DNA of 64,000 bases from Blastobasis lacticolella (taxonomy: Eukaryota; Arthropoda; Insecta; Lepidoptera; Blastobasidae): NCBI GenBank assembly GCA_905147135.1, contig LR990041.1, positions 11,221,907 to 11,285,906 of the forward strand. Direction: 5' to 3'. Positions 24,252 through 33,318 of this stretch are shown piece after piece (position 1 is the stretch's first letter; every line of letters begins with the position of its first letter). The notes beneath the pieces are model-generated. The model was not told where the DNA came from, made no database searches, and was given only the letters and a program-made list of their open reading frames with translations. The position numbers and the translations under genes were made by a program.

Positions 24252-25127
24252 TTACAATACTGATGATCCATTAAGGAAATACTCATACAAAGCATAGTAG
24301 CAAAAATAATAATGATGCGTTTCGGACAAGCATTTGAACCTCTGCTGTCTTAATTTGGCAACAATTGAAAATACATTTACTTTTTTTTTCTGCAAATATT
24401 TTGAAAGAGAGATATCAATTGCGCAGTAAACCATTGTTCGATCTAACCCATTACTGCAGTGCACCAAAATTGGTTTAAGATTCCAATGGCATTCATCAAA
24501 ATATATTGTACTTTCCTTGTATTTTCTAATTTCGAACAGCATCTTCATAAAATCACCAGCAGGAGGCAAGATATCGCGATTTTGCCAGTTGGCATACGAA
24601 AAATGGTAAACGGACAATGAACTTCCCTCTCCACCAACGACCACGAGCTTCGTAATTTTAAGAGTTAGTGAGATTGTCCAACTTCTGATGGTGCCGACTG
24701 TGATATTTCCAAATCGAAGCGACTTTCCATTTTGAGGATGCCAGTAGAGATAACCTTTTTCGTTTTCCTCGGGTTTGTTGAGCATCACTATAATATTGGT
24801 TTGATTCTTCAATACTGTTTTCCACAGAGCCTTGGCACCCTCTGAAGACTGCGGGGTTTCGGTGGCAATGTACGCGTTGGGTTGCTTGTATCCTTGGATG
24901 TAACTGGCATTGATGATAGTCGAGTCGTTTCCAAGTAGATTCACACGGTTACTCTTGAAGACAAGCCTGTTCTCGGGTCCAGCAAATGCGTACGCCTTGA
25001 GCTTTGATGGTACTTCAGTCTTCAAAACTTTATTATGCTCTTCGAAGAGACGCTCGATGAAATCATATTTCTGCACCTCGTTGATGAAGTCCTTTGGGGA
25101 CAATGATTTTGATTTTAAATTCCTCAT
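24252..25127 (-). CDS. Bracovirus-type protein tyrosine phosphatase A
   Basis: Intronless frame of 291 aa from ATG at 25127; the frame opens nine bases earlier at a TTG, which I reject. It is one PTP domain filling the protein, without signal peptide or membrane segment. Landmarks: an ENRL loop where cellular PTPs have KNRY, then INASYI, then the catalytic loop HCSNGLDR with Cys near residue 224 and the Arg five residues on. The WPD loop reads WQNRD near residue 181, so the usual general-acid Asp is Asn, and activity may be weak or lost. Bracovirus PTPs as a family act on caterpillar immune and developmental signalling. A TATA box and TCAGT initiator lie upstream. It is transcribed opposite to the orphan gene at 25840, with about 0.7 kb between them. 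Confidence 0.88.
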   Translation of the reverse strand: MRNLKSKSLSPKDFINEVQKYDFIERLFEEHNKVLKTEVPSKLKAYAFAGPENRLVFKSNRVNLLGNDSTIINASYIQGYKQPNAYIATETPQSSEGAKALWKTVLKNQTNIIVMLNKPEENEKGYLYWHPQNGKSLRFGNITVGTIRSWTISLTLKITKLVVVGGEGSSLSVYHFSYANWQNRDILPPAGDFMKMLFEIRKYKESTIYFDECHWNLKPILVHCSNGLDRTMVYCAIDISLSKYLQKKKVNVFSIVAKLRQQRFKCLSETHHYYFCYYALYEYFLNGSSVL

Positions 25128-25170
25128 TCTGGTCAATTAGCACAGAGCTAGTCGATTCAAGTACACAGAG

Positions 25171-25208
25171 ATAACTGAAGTACAATGCTTTGCAATCCCC
25201 TATTTATA
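25171..25208 (-). promoter_or_regulatory. TATA box and initiator of PTP A
   Basis: On the minus strand TATAAATA (25208-25201) precedes TTCAGTTA (initiator A at 25176) by 32 nt, the textbook arthropod arrangement. The predicted leader is about 50 nt. Confidence 0.75.
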
Positions 25209-25745
25209 TGATTCTATTATCCTTATGATGCATCGCTGATGATTTAATGACGTGAAATTGATTAATATAATGTAATTATTTCACTCATGGCATAAACATA
25301 TTCTAGTTTGACGTAAACAACCGCAATTGTGGTCGAATAGTCGCAAATGAAAACGCATCTTGTTTGTAAAATGAAAAATTGAGTCGTAAACGTCACAATA
25401 AAAGAAGAAATTTGTCATCGTAAAAACGGATCGTAAAACTAGTTATTTCTTTATTAAATTAAGAAAGTAAGGTAAATGCGCCTGTCTGGGTAACACGTAG
25501 AAGATATTTTAACATTAATTTTCATTCGGTCAAAGCCTTAATAATTTCTGTCAAATTTTATAGAAGTAAGACCTTAAAGTCTGTCTCAAATATAAAGAAA
25601 AGGTTTAGAACATGAACAAAATTTATTTAAATTATTAAATGACTGTTCAAGAAACGGCACCTTATCCATTGAAACCAGCTTTCATATTTCACTCAGTAGA
25701 TTTTTACGATTTTGGAATGATCTTATAATAGACCCATGCCTGGAT

Positions 25746-25780
25746 TATAAAATGGGGGGACGGAGCTTTTTTGGTTCATT
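25746..25780 (+). promoter_or_regulatory. TATA box and initiator of the 183-codon orphan gene
   Basis: TATAAAA at 25746-25752 and TCATT at 25776-25780 have the same 32-nt spacing (first T to initiator A) seen at PTP A and PTP B. A second candidate start, ACAGT, is at 25786-25790. Confidence 0.6.
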
Positions 25781-25839
25781 ATCATACAGTCGGTCAAAGC
25801 AGTTCCTATACTAGCAATCGCTGCTCCTCAAGCTTCAGC

Positions 25840-26391
25840 ATGGAAAACAGCAACAGCTTCTGCTTCGAAGACACCATGGAAAACTCGCTGCCAGAAAATC
25901 TGAAGAAAGAAAACTCCAAAAAGGTACGTCACTCCACAATGGTGACAATTAAACGACAAGCCTCCGAGAGCTACATTGAAAATTTAAAAATCGATAACAA
26001 GTTTGTCATCTTGGGCAAGTCTGAGAATTGGGTCCTGATTTGGGATAACTTATCAGATATTGTTTACCAGAAAAGTAAAAATAACAGGTGGCAGCATCTG
26101 AACTTTAATGCAGTTAAACTATCTTTTGGAGTCGGAAAATTTGTGGTCAAGAAACAAAAATTCTCAGAGAGTGACTACACAGAGTTTGAATTAACTGCTA
26201 CTAGAAAAACAGTTGGAAGTTCAATGGAAGTTATGAAGAAACGTCCAGTGTTGCAGCTGAAGAAATTAATTGAAACAAGATCAGTATCGGTGATAGATGA
26301 TTTTTTGGAAATCGAAAATGAGATTACTATGGAGTTTTTGAGCTCACAAGAAAGTATTTTCGTTGAAGTTAAATTGGTGGTCTATGCATAA
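25840..26391 (+). CDS. Orphan bracovirus-island protein
   Basis: Single-exon frame of 183 aa from the first ATG after the predicted transcription start. The frame stays open upstream through the 5' leader to a TTG at 25771. The N-terminus is Ser/Asn/Glu-rich (MENSNSFCFEDTMENS), followed by a Lys-rich stretch and a more hydrophobic middle with several Trp. There is no signal peptide, membrane helix or Cys motif. I do not recognise it. AATAAA signals follow at 26510-26515 and soon after, so it has the parts of an expressed gene. It lies head to head with PTP A. Confidence 0.65.
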   Translation: MENSNSFCFEDTMENSLPENLKKENSKKVRHSTMVTIKRQASESYIENLKIDNKFVILGKSENWVLIWDNLSDIVYQKSKNNRWQHLNFNAVKLSFGVGKFVVKKQKFSESDYTEFELTATRKTVGSSMEVMKKRPVLQLKKLIETRSVSVIDDFLEIENEITMEFLSSQESIFVEVKLVVYA

Positions 26392-26864
26392 GTGAAATGT
26401 TTGATTTTCAAGTTTCTTAACCATTTTTGTGAATAGTTAAGCAATTTTTGAAACCCAGCTTAAGTGAATAATGTATTTGTTAGTTAGATTTTGATTCATA
26501 GTGTATAGAAATAAACTCATAATGAACTAATATCAAATCTGTAACAGGAAAATAAAGCAATAAACACTTTTAACCAAAGGATTGTTCACTATACTTTAGG
26601 TATTGCATGAATAATTTGTTTTTCGTGAAACATCAGAACACGAATTATTGTTAATGTCACTAGTTAATCATTTTTACTTCAATTAATCATTATTTTGTTG
26701 TTTTCTGCACTGAAATGTCTAAACAAATTACCTAACGCAATGTAACGGCAATCATGTGCGCAAATGTAATGTTTTCTTCTTATGAAGCAAAATTAACTGA
26801 TTGCATTTAGGAAATTAAGTTTGTTTTTACATTTTCAACCCTATTTCCACAACCCGGGAAAAAA

Positions 26865-27565
26865 AAATCATATATAATCATTTATGATCATATATGAAAG
26901 TGCCCATATATGATTACATATGGTCAGATAAGAAAATTGGCCTGATATGATCCTATATGGTCATACATGATTTGATATAACTATATATGATAAGATACAA
27001 TCATATATTCAAGAACATTATTATATTTTTTGTTGTTAAAATTTATTAATAATATATTATTAATTTATTAAAATCACATAATTTTTACTATTATTTAAAA
27101 ATAACGAATTTTCATTTATAAAAAATGAATAAAAAAAGTTGAGAGTCAATTACATGACTTAATTGCGACGGTCACCCACCCAAGTTCTAACCACGCTCAA
27201 TGCTGCTTAACTTCAGTTATCTCGATGGTCCTTGAATTCCCCGGCTGCTGTCCTGCTGATATGTTATCTTAGTTGATTTACAAAGTACATAAAGTAAAAG
27301 ATTAATATACATATGATCTTATAAGACCATATACGATCATATATGAATCATATATGATTACATATGGATCATATATGGGCCGTATATGATCATATATAGT
27401 ACATATCAGATCATATATTGACTATACATGATTATATTTGTATCATATAAGATTATATATGGACCATGTATGATCATACCAGATCAAATATGGGTCATAT
27501 ATGATAATATATAGTCAATATATGATCATATATGTAGTATATATGATCACATATGGTCCATATAC
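26865..27565. repeat. TATATGATC-type repeat array
   Basis: Two blocks, about 26865-27010 and 27305-27565, are built from irregular permutations of ATCATATATGATC, most of them self-complementary, with periods near 10-13 bp. Between them lie plain AT-rich DNA and the 5S-like fragment. The array can fold on either strand. Confidence 0.85.
27165..27240 (-). pseudogene. 5S rRNA-derived fragment
   Basis: Minus strand reads AAGTTAAGCAGC, a short spacer, GTGGTTAGAACTTGG and GGTGGGTGACCG in the order of the internal control region of 5S rRNA (A box, intermediate element, C box). The flanks do not follow 5S sequence, so this is not a working 5S gene. It may be a SINE3-type head, which uses a 5S-derived promoter, or an isolated retrocopy. 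It sits between the two blocks of the TATATGATC array inside the island. Confidence 0.7.
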
Positions 27566-27591
27566 CAGTCGTCAGATTAGAAGAGAAAATT

Positions 27592-28752
27592 TTAGAGCAT
27601 TGAGGCTACTCTCACGAATAGATAGTACATGAATAGTAGAAATACTGTTAGAATGATGCAAAGCCCTATCAAGGCGTCCAATTGCTCCCGTAAGCGCCAT
27701 CTGGAACAAAAAGATAACATTAAAATAAGATTTTTTATGTTATAAAAAGAAACTGTAGGATAAATACCATGGCTTTGAAAATGCGATAGATTTTTGAAAA
27801 CTTTGACCTTTGAATAATCTTTCAGAACATTTTATAGTGTCTAAAAATAAGTTGACTTACTGGGGCGCAGGTATTTTGTCAAAACAAATGATCTTCACTT
27901 CATTGTCAGTGATTTTTTTCTCAAGAATAGTAGGGTCCTTATTAAACGTAAACTGGTGTAGTACCGTCGAAATCCTGGAAAATTCAAAAAGAAGTCACAA
28001 CGCAGCCTTTCGAGAGTAGAGCACACCCACATGCGCTTTGTGAGGTGTGCAATTAGTTGAGTGGAAATAACACACATAGAACAGACAGTTTATGATTGTC
28101 AAAAACTTACTCCATGATCTTAATCTTCGGGTACGTTGTCTTGAGAATTGCTTTGTGAACCAAGTTACCGGTAATGCCTCTAATTTCCAGGATTTTGCAG
28201 ATGTCTGGCACAGCAATTGTTATTTCTCCACGTCCCGGCATCTTTTGAATCGATTCCATATCAAGAGAATGGAAATTAAGATTTTCAGTTTCTAATGATC
28301 TGAAATTGAAATATAAATCACAGTAATAACATAATGATTCTTAGGTATAATAGAAGTAAAATACTTTGTAAAACTTACATATCATTTCGCTTTCCACCAG
28401 AAATTAGTACAATCTCTGACGGCAAGATCAGATCAATTTTATAGGAATTATCCGGTCTGTAAATAGAAAACACATTTTAAAATCTTGAACCTTCAGAAGT
28501 AAATGCAGGATTTAGAATAAGAATACTTACATTTCTTCAATTATTTTGAAAACATATCCAATTCCCAAATCATTTTGTATCAGCTCTGTAGAAATGTTGT
28601 TTATTGTCAAAATAACACGTTGACCTTCTAAGTAATGCACTATCGCATTTCGCACAGCCTTCAAAATTTCGATCCAAATTTCTTCGCAAAGCCACGCGCT
28701 CGGTACTTGAATCCCAAAAATTATGTTCTGGTAATCTTCCATAATTGACGAT
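27592..28752 (-). CDS. Five-exon orphan gene, predicted tail-anchored protein
   Basis: Exons 28752-28531, 28456-28379, 28299-28111, 27974-27861 and 27700-27592, with ATG at 28742. All introns are 74-160 bp, have GTAAGT-type donors and good CAG acceptors, and interrupt the frame after the second codon base, so the phase closes to a 233-aa product. The last 26 residues form one strongly hydrophobic helix (LIGLCIILTVFLLFMYY) with a short basic tail, so the protein is probably tail-anchored facing the cytosol. There is no signal peptide. I do not recognise the family. An upstream exon is likely: a donor after 28844 and open codons in the same phase could extend the protein or be leader. Its spliced structure contrasts with the intronless PTPs around it. 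Confidence 0.6.
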
Positions 28753-28843
28753 CTAAAAACAGTTTCAATATGATTTAACCAAAACTTTTAAAAAACACAT
28801 CCAGACAAAACTGTTCTAATTATTATGCAGAATCTATAAATAC

Positions 28844-28938
28844 CTTGATGTTGCGCACGTCGAAATAAGTTTTGCGCCGGTGCTTGGAAGATGTTGTGCA
28901 GTAAAATGGTAAATGTTCTTTCACTGTTAACTTATTTG
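28844..28938 (-). other. Likely 5' leader exon of the tail-anchored gene
   Basis: On the minus strand a CAAG donor followed by GTATTT at 28843 faces the acceptor TTTTTAG at 28753. An acceptor-like ATTGCAG precedes 28938. In the joining phase the exon has stops in its first half and is open for the last ~26 codons. So it is either non-coding leader or holds an earlier start than 28742. Confidence 0.4.
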
Positions 28939-30671
28939 CTGCAATATCCAAAAAGTTGTCAAATATTCTTACAAACTTTACTGGGATACGAGAGCACACG
29001 CGTACACCTTGAAGGTGTTTTTTGAACTGCTGAATTGACTGCGTCTCAAGTAGCTATTCATGCAGTAACAAATACCGAAGATTGTCGATCTTATTTATCA
29101 ACCATCAAAGTCGATTTTTGCTTGTCATCTCAACTGCATTGTCAAAACGTATAAACTTGCATGTATTCTAATAAGATTATGATCATAGATGTAACGTTGG
29201 TAGTAAAGCAAATATTATTCAAATCGAAGGTCAATGAAGGTCAATGAAGGTCACTATCATGAACCAAAGCTTAGACCATTTTTAAAACGAAAATTTGTAC
29301 TAGTCCCACCACCAGCGGCTATTAGCTATTACTGATTGTTTATTCATTAAGATCTTTCTTCTAAATCCTTTCCCGTCAAAGACACCGGTTTATTGACACC
29401 GTAACCTATCAGCGGAGCGCTGTTGGTATAATAGATTATTCACAGCTGTGCGAAAATAGGTAACATATTCTGTGTGGCTACCGTACAAAAGTAAGTATTG
29501 TTTTTAACGCTGCGAATAATGAAGATAGACAAAAATGAATTAGTACATCACTAGTACAACTGAAATCACGACTCGACATAAAACCAACCAAAGACCCACG
29601 TGTTGGTGGCGTGGAAAGTCTAGCCGTATGATGTGAAACCTGTTTATTCTTTGGTAGTGTGTACATTCAGATGAATACGTATGCGTACATGAAATTCATG
29701 TGTTTATACAATACCAAATTCATTAAAGACATAACGATTTCGTTGAAAGATAGAATATTTTGAATGGAATTTTTTTTACCTTTTGTTCAAATGGATGAAC
29801 CGTTTCCTACTGCTTTGATAAAATATGAAGCCTTGTTGCTATGGAACAGCTGCCAGAGAGCAGGACATTGCTGTATCAAAATTATTCAATTTGACATAAC
29901 GCATAGAATTGAATTTAGTGCGTTGTAAATAAGCAAACCTCAAACCTCATTTAATGGATACGTAGGCGTTTTGTTCCAAATTGGCGCGCACTGCTTTCAT
30001 TAGAATGATGCTTTAAACAAGTTGTTAATATTTCTCACTTACTAATCAACTCAGCAAATTTCATGACTATGCTTATCTCAATTTGATTTTTTCGCCTGAT
30101 ATTTCTGGATGCAAACTTTTAGACGGCTTTAGAATTTCCCTAGTAATTTGTTTCAAATTTTTTAATGCGCACCCAATAGTTTACTAGTTTTAATTACAGT
30201 TTTACTTGTCAACTAGTTGCATAATTGCATAGAAATATTGATGTCGGAACAATTGTAACATAAAAGTCAACTTGCTATATCCTCAATTACTTTTGAAATT
30301 TCAAATCAGTAGTTCAAATATAGTAGTAACACAATTGTGCGATTATAAATTGAGTGATAATAATCGCGTCAGTTAGTGCTCCGGTGTTGTGTAAATGAGT
30401 GCCACTTATGAGTTACTCATTGAGAGTTCATGAGAAGCAATTGAATAAATCATTGTTAATGCGATTTAACGATTCAATTATCTGTTGACTGTTTCACTTA
30501 TGATATCTAAACAATACCCGATATGAAATATTGTTTCATGGCTAAGGAAATTTAATTGATTATATCGTGGTGTAATGAATCTCAAAGTAACTGTTACATA
30601 ACTTTTTATTACAAAATACAGCATAAACACAAAAAGTAGTTATTCATTGAGCAAAAAATAATGAGTATGAT
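28939..30671. other. Intergenic DNA inside the island
   Basis: AT-rich, no convincing gene. A triplet of AAGGTCAATG units occurs near 29227-29252. Confidence 0.4.
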
Positions 30672-31496
30672 TTAGGATATGACAATATAATAGTACAAAA
30701 CCATATAGATAAAAATGTACTGATTAACATTAGATAGACAGTTGGGTCTTTGCTTTCTGAGTTTTAATACCGTGGAAAATACGTCGAGTTTCCCTGTATC
30801 GTCTAATCTTGACAAACAGATGTCTATGGCACAAAACGCCATGGATCTTCCTAGCCCACTATTGCAGTGAACAACTATCGGGCTTGTATGCGTATCACTA
30901 GCTGATTGGCCGTATAACTTTGTCGTTAGTACCAAGTCAATGAAGCTGATTTCGTCAGGAGATAAATCGTGTTCTTGCCATTTTTCGTACAACAAGTGAG
31001 TGACTTTCAAACAGTCACCATCTTCATTCGTCACCTCAAGGTGCGTAATTATGAAGCCTGGATGTGTCGAATCAACCTTGACCGTAGCTATCTTAAATTT
31101 TCCAAATTGCATCGTTACTTTTTCTATTGGACTCCAATAACGATAGCACTGGGTCTTGCCATTTTCAATAGTACTGCACAACATAACGATGATTTGAGTT
31201 CTGTGCTGCCATATTATTCTCCAGAAGTAGGAACTGGTGTTCTTTATAGTAGGTGCTTGACACACGATGTACTTCTTAGAGTTCTTGAAACCATCAACGT
31301 AACTAGCGTTCATATAATCCTCAGAGTTTTCTTCTTCTGGAAAACGTACACGGCTTCGATCAAAGCACGTCATGTCTTGTGTCTCAATCTTCATAATGTT
31401 GTCGTGCTCATCACAAAGAAATTCACTGGCGTTGGTACGGTCGATCAATTTAACGAGACCACTGCGACTCAGTGTCTTAGAATTTCCATTCCCCAT
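30672..31496 (-). CDS. Bracovirus-type protein tyrosine phosphatase B
   Basis: Intronless 274-aa frame from ATG at 31496. The N-terminus MGNGNSK fits an N-myristoylation site (Gly2, Ser6), so membrane attachment is possible. One PTP domain follows: MNASYVDGF, the catalytic loop HCNSGLGRS with Cys near residue 211 and the conserved Arg, and a C-terminal QYIF segment. This is the most canonical P-loop of the three. The WPD loop reads WQEHD near residue 173, again without the canonical Pro-Asp, and the KNRY loop is DRSRV. A TATA box and TCAGT initiator lie upstream. It is divergent from PTP C, whose start is about 0.86 kb away. Confidence 0.88.
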   Translation of the reverse strand: MGNGNSKTLSRSGLVKLIDRTNASEFLCDEHDNIMKIETQDMTCFDRSRVRFPEEENSEDYMNASYVDGFKNSKKYIVCQAPTIKNTSSYFWRIIWQHRTQIIVMLCSTIENGKTQCYRYWSPIEKVTMQFGKFKIATVKVDSTHPGFIITHLEVTNEDGDCLKVTHLLYEKWQEHDLSPDEISFIDLVLTTKLYGQSASDTHTSPIVVHCNSGLGRSMAFCAIDICLSRLDDTGKLDVFSTVLKLRKQRPNCLSNVNQYIFIYMVLYYYIVIS

Positions 31497-31572
31497 TTCA
31501 ATTATTGCAGGTACAAAAGAGTTTGGGTTGATATTTACTTAGAAGTCGAGCAGGGTTCAGGAATGAGCTACA

Positions 31573-31607
31573 ACTGATGTCTTTTTAACTGTAAATCGCC
31601 ATTTATA
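31573..31607 (-). promoter_or_regulatory. TATA box and initiator of PTP B
   Basis: On the minus strand TATAAAT (31607-31601) is followed by TCAGT with its A at 31575, exactly 32 nt from the first T, the same spacing as PTP A. Confidence 0.75.
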
Positions 31608-32264
31608 GATGCTCGGTTTCCTTATTAACTCTCTGACACATATATGAATAACTCAGTGGTTAGATTATTGTTACCATTCAATATATATTCTAAATATTAC
31701 ACACAAGGGCAAATATTACATGCCTTTATCAATTGACGTCATAAAAAATCCCCAAGTAGGATAATTTGAATTAAATAATATAACTACATGCTAAAAAACA
31801 ATTCGTCCGTGCTGGTATGAGTAAAACCTGTTGATAATCCCAAGCGAGGACCATTTTGTTTAAGCAAAATTTACTGATTGTATTTAGGATATCAAGTTTG
31901 TTATCCTAGACCATGCAATGGTCATCATTGTTTTGGATGTCAATCGGCTTTTTTTGACTATGGTCTCCAGCATGACATCATCAGTTTATCACTGAATGAA
32001 ATCAATTGTACAGGCAGACAGGGTGTCGGTGTTGATTAGATATTTGCCACTTGAAAATGTGATCATACGTAGATAAAAATAGCGTTGTTCGTTTTAAGTA
32101 ATTATAGAAGACCAAATAAGTTGACGCGGTCAGCAAACCACAAATGGGGTAAATGATTGTTTAATAGCTGACTATCGAATAACATTATCAACAGGAAAGT
32201 ATATTAATATAATTAACCACAAAACGTCATAACTTTGGAATATAACTCATAATCGCGTTAAGCA

Positions 32265-32293
32265 TATTTTATTTGCTTCAATACAGAGTCAGT
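32265..32293 (+). promoter_or_regulatory. Weak TATA-like box and initiator of PTP C
   Basis: TATTTTAT at 32265-32272 and TCAGT at 32289-32293 (26 nt apart). The initiator is a good match; the TATA box is weaker than at the other island genes. Confidence 0.5.
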
Positions 32294-32358
32294 AAAATAG
32301 AATCATTTGTTTTGATCACACGTGTTCTGTTTCAATCTACTACTGGATTTATTTGACG

Positions 32359-33318
32359 ATGGCTGTAAACCTCTCAGCAATTTATGGAGCTCGCAGTTTC
32401 ATGCGAAGATCAGAAGACCCGAAATACATAGAAATACTTCTTCGGGAGCACTTGGGCATCATCAACATGCCAATTGAAGGCACCAGTGACATCTTTCGGC
32501 AGCCTAAAAACAGGAAGAAGAATCATAACTTGAATTACCCATGCTGGGATATTTCTCGAGTGGTTTTGAAATCCTACAATGATTCAGACTACATCAATGC
32601 CAATTATGTGAGGGGACACGACTTTAGTTCCAAATTCATCGCAACGCAGCAACCAATGGCCAATACTTTCAATGATTTTTGGAGCATGGTCTGGCAAGAG
32701 AACTCTCGTGTGATTGTGATGCTCAATGGTACTAAGTCAGAACCATCAGGCCTTCAATACTTTCCTACGAACCAAGATCATATTATCTTAGCAAAATTTA
32801 TAATCAAGACAGAAAGCATCAGGATGGAACCCCAGTACACCAGCACAACCTTGACTGTTATTCACAAACCAACCGGAGAATCAAGGACAGTACACCACTT
32901 CAAATATTTGGACTGGCCAGAAAATGGTATTCCGGATTCAAAATTTTTTCTTGAATTTCTGCTAGCTGTCAACAGGCAGGACCAACAAAATTTAACAGAA
33001 GCGATACAGACCAAGCAGTCTTTACCCGGTCCAATTATTATTCATAGTGATAATGGTGTAGGTAGAACTTCAACATATTGTGTGATTGACATGTGCTTGT
33101 ATTCTTTAGTACATACGGCATCTGTTTCCGTGCCGCTGACAGTTTTAAAAGTTAGACAACAACGAAATTTTAGTATCCAAAATCCAAATCATTACTTTTT
33201 CATACATAATGTCTTGTTTTACTTTTTGAATACCATTAAATCAAATAGTTCAATGTTCGTCGAATTTCGCATTCATCTGACCAAAAACGACTTGCATTTG
33301 TTGACATTAGATTGTTGA
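32359..33318 (+). CDS. Bracovirus-type PTP C, probable pseudophosphatase
   Basis: Intronless 319-aa frame from ATG at 32359; a TTG two codons earlier is ignored. The PTP fold is well kept: YINANYVRG, FWSMVWQ, VIVMLN, and a WPD loop reading WPENG near residue 186. The catalytic loop reads IHSDNGVGRTS: the nucleophilic Cys is Ser (about residue 230) while His and Arg remain. That substitution abolishes classical phosphatase chemistry but can keep phosphotyrosine binding, as in substrate-trapping or STYX-like pseudophosphatases. Bracoviruses are known to carry catalytically dead PTPs beside active ones. The protein has a longer C-terminal tail than PTP A and B. AATAAA is at 33340-33345. Confidence 0.88.
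   Translation: MAVNLSAIYGARSFMRRSEDPKYIEILLREHLGIINMPIEGTSDIFRQPKNRKKNHNLNYPCWDISRVVLKSYNDSDYINANYVRGHDFSSKFIATQQPMANTFNDFWSMVWQENSRVIVMLNGTKSEPSGLQYFPTNQDHIILAKFIIKTESIRMEPQYTSTTLTVIHKPTGESRTVHHFKYLDWPENGIPDSKFFLEFLLAVNRQDQQNLTEAIQTKQSLPGPIIIHSDNGVGRTSTYCVIDMCLYSLVHTASVSVPLTVLKVRQQRNFSIQNPNHYFFIHNVLFYFLNTIKSNSSMFVEFRIHLTKNDLHLLTLDC

Noticed and set aside
30969..31577. 202-codon plus-strand frame opposite PTP B
   Set aside because: Mirror frame of the PTP coding strand without its own signals.
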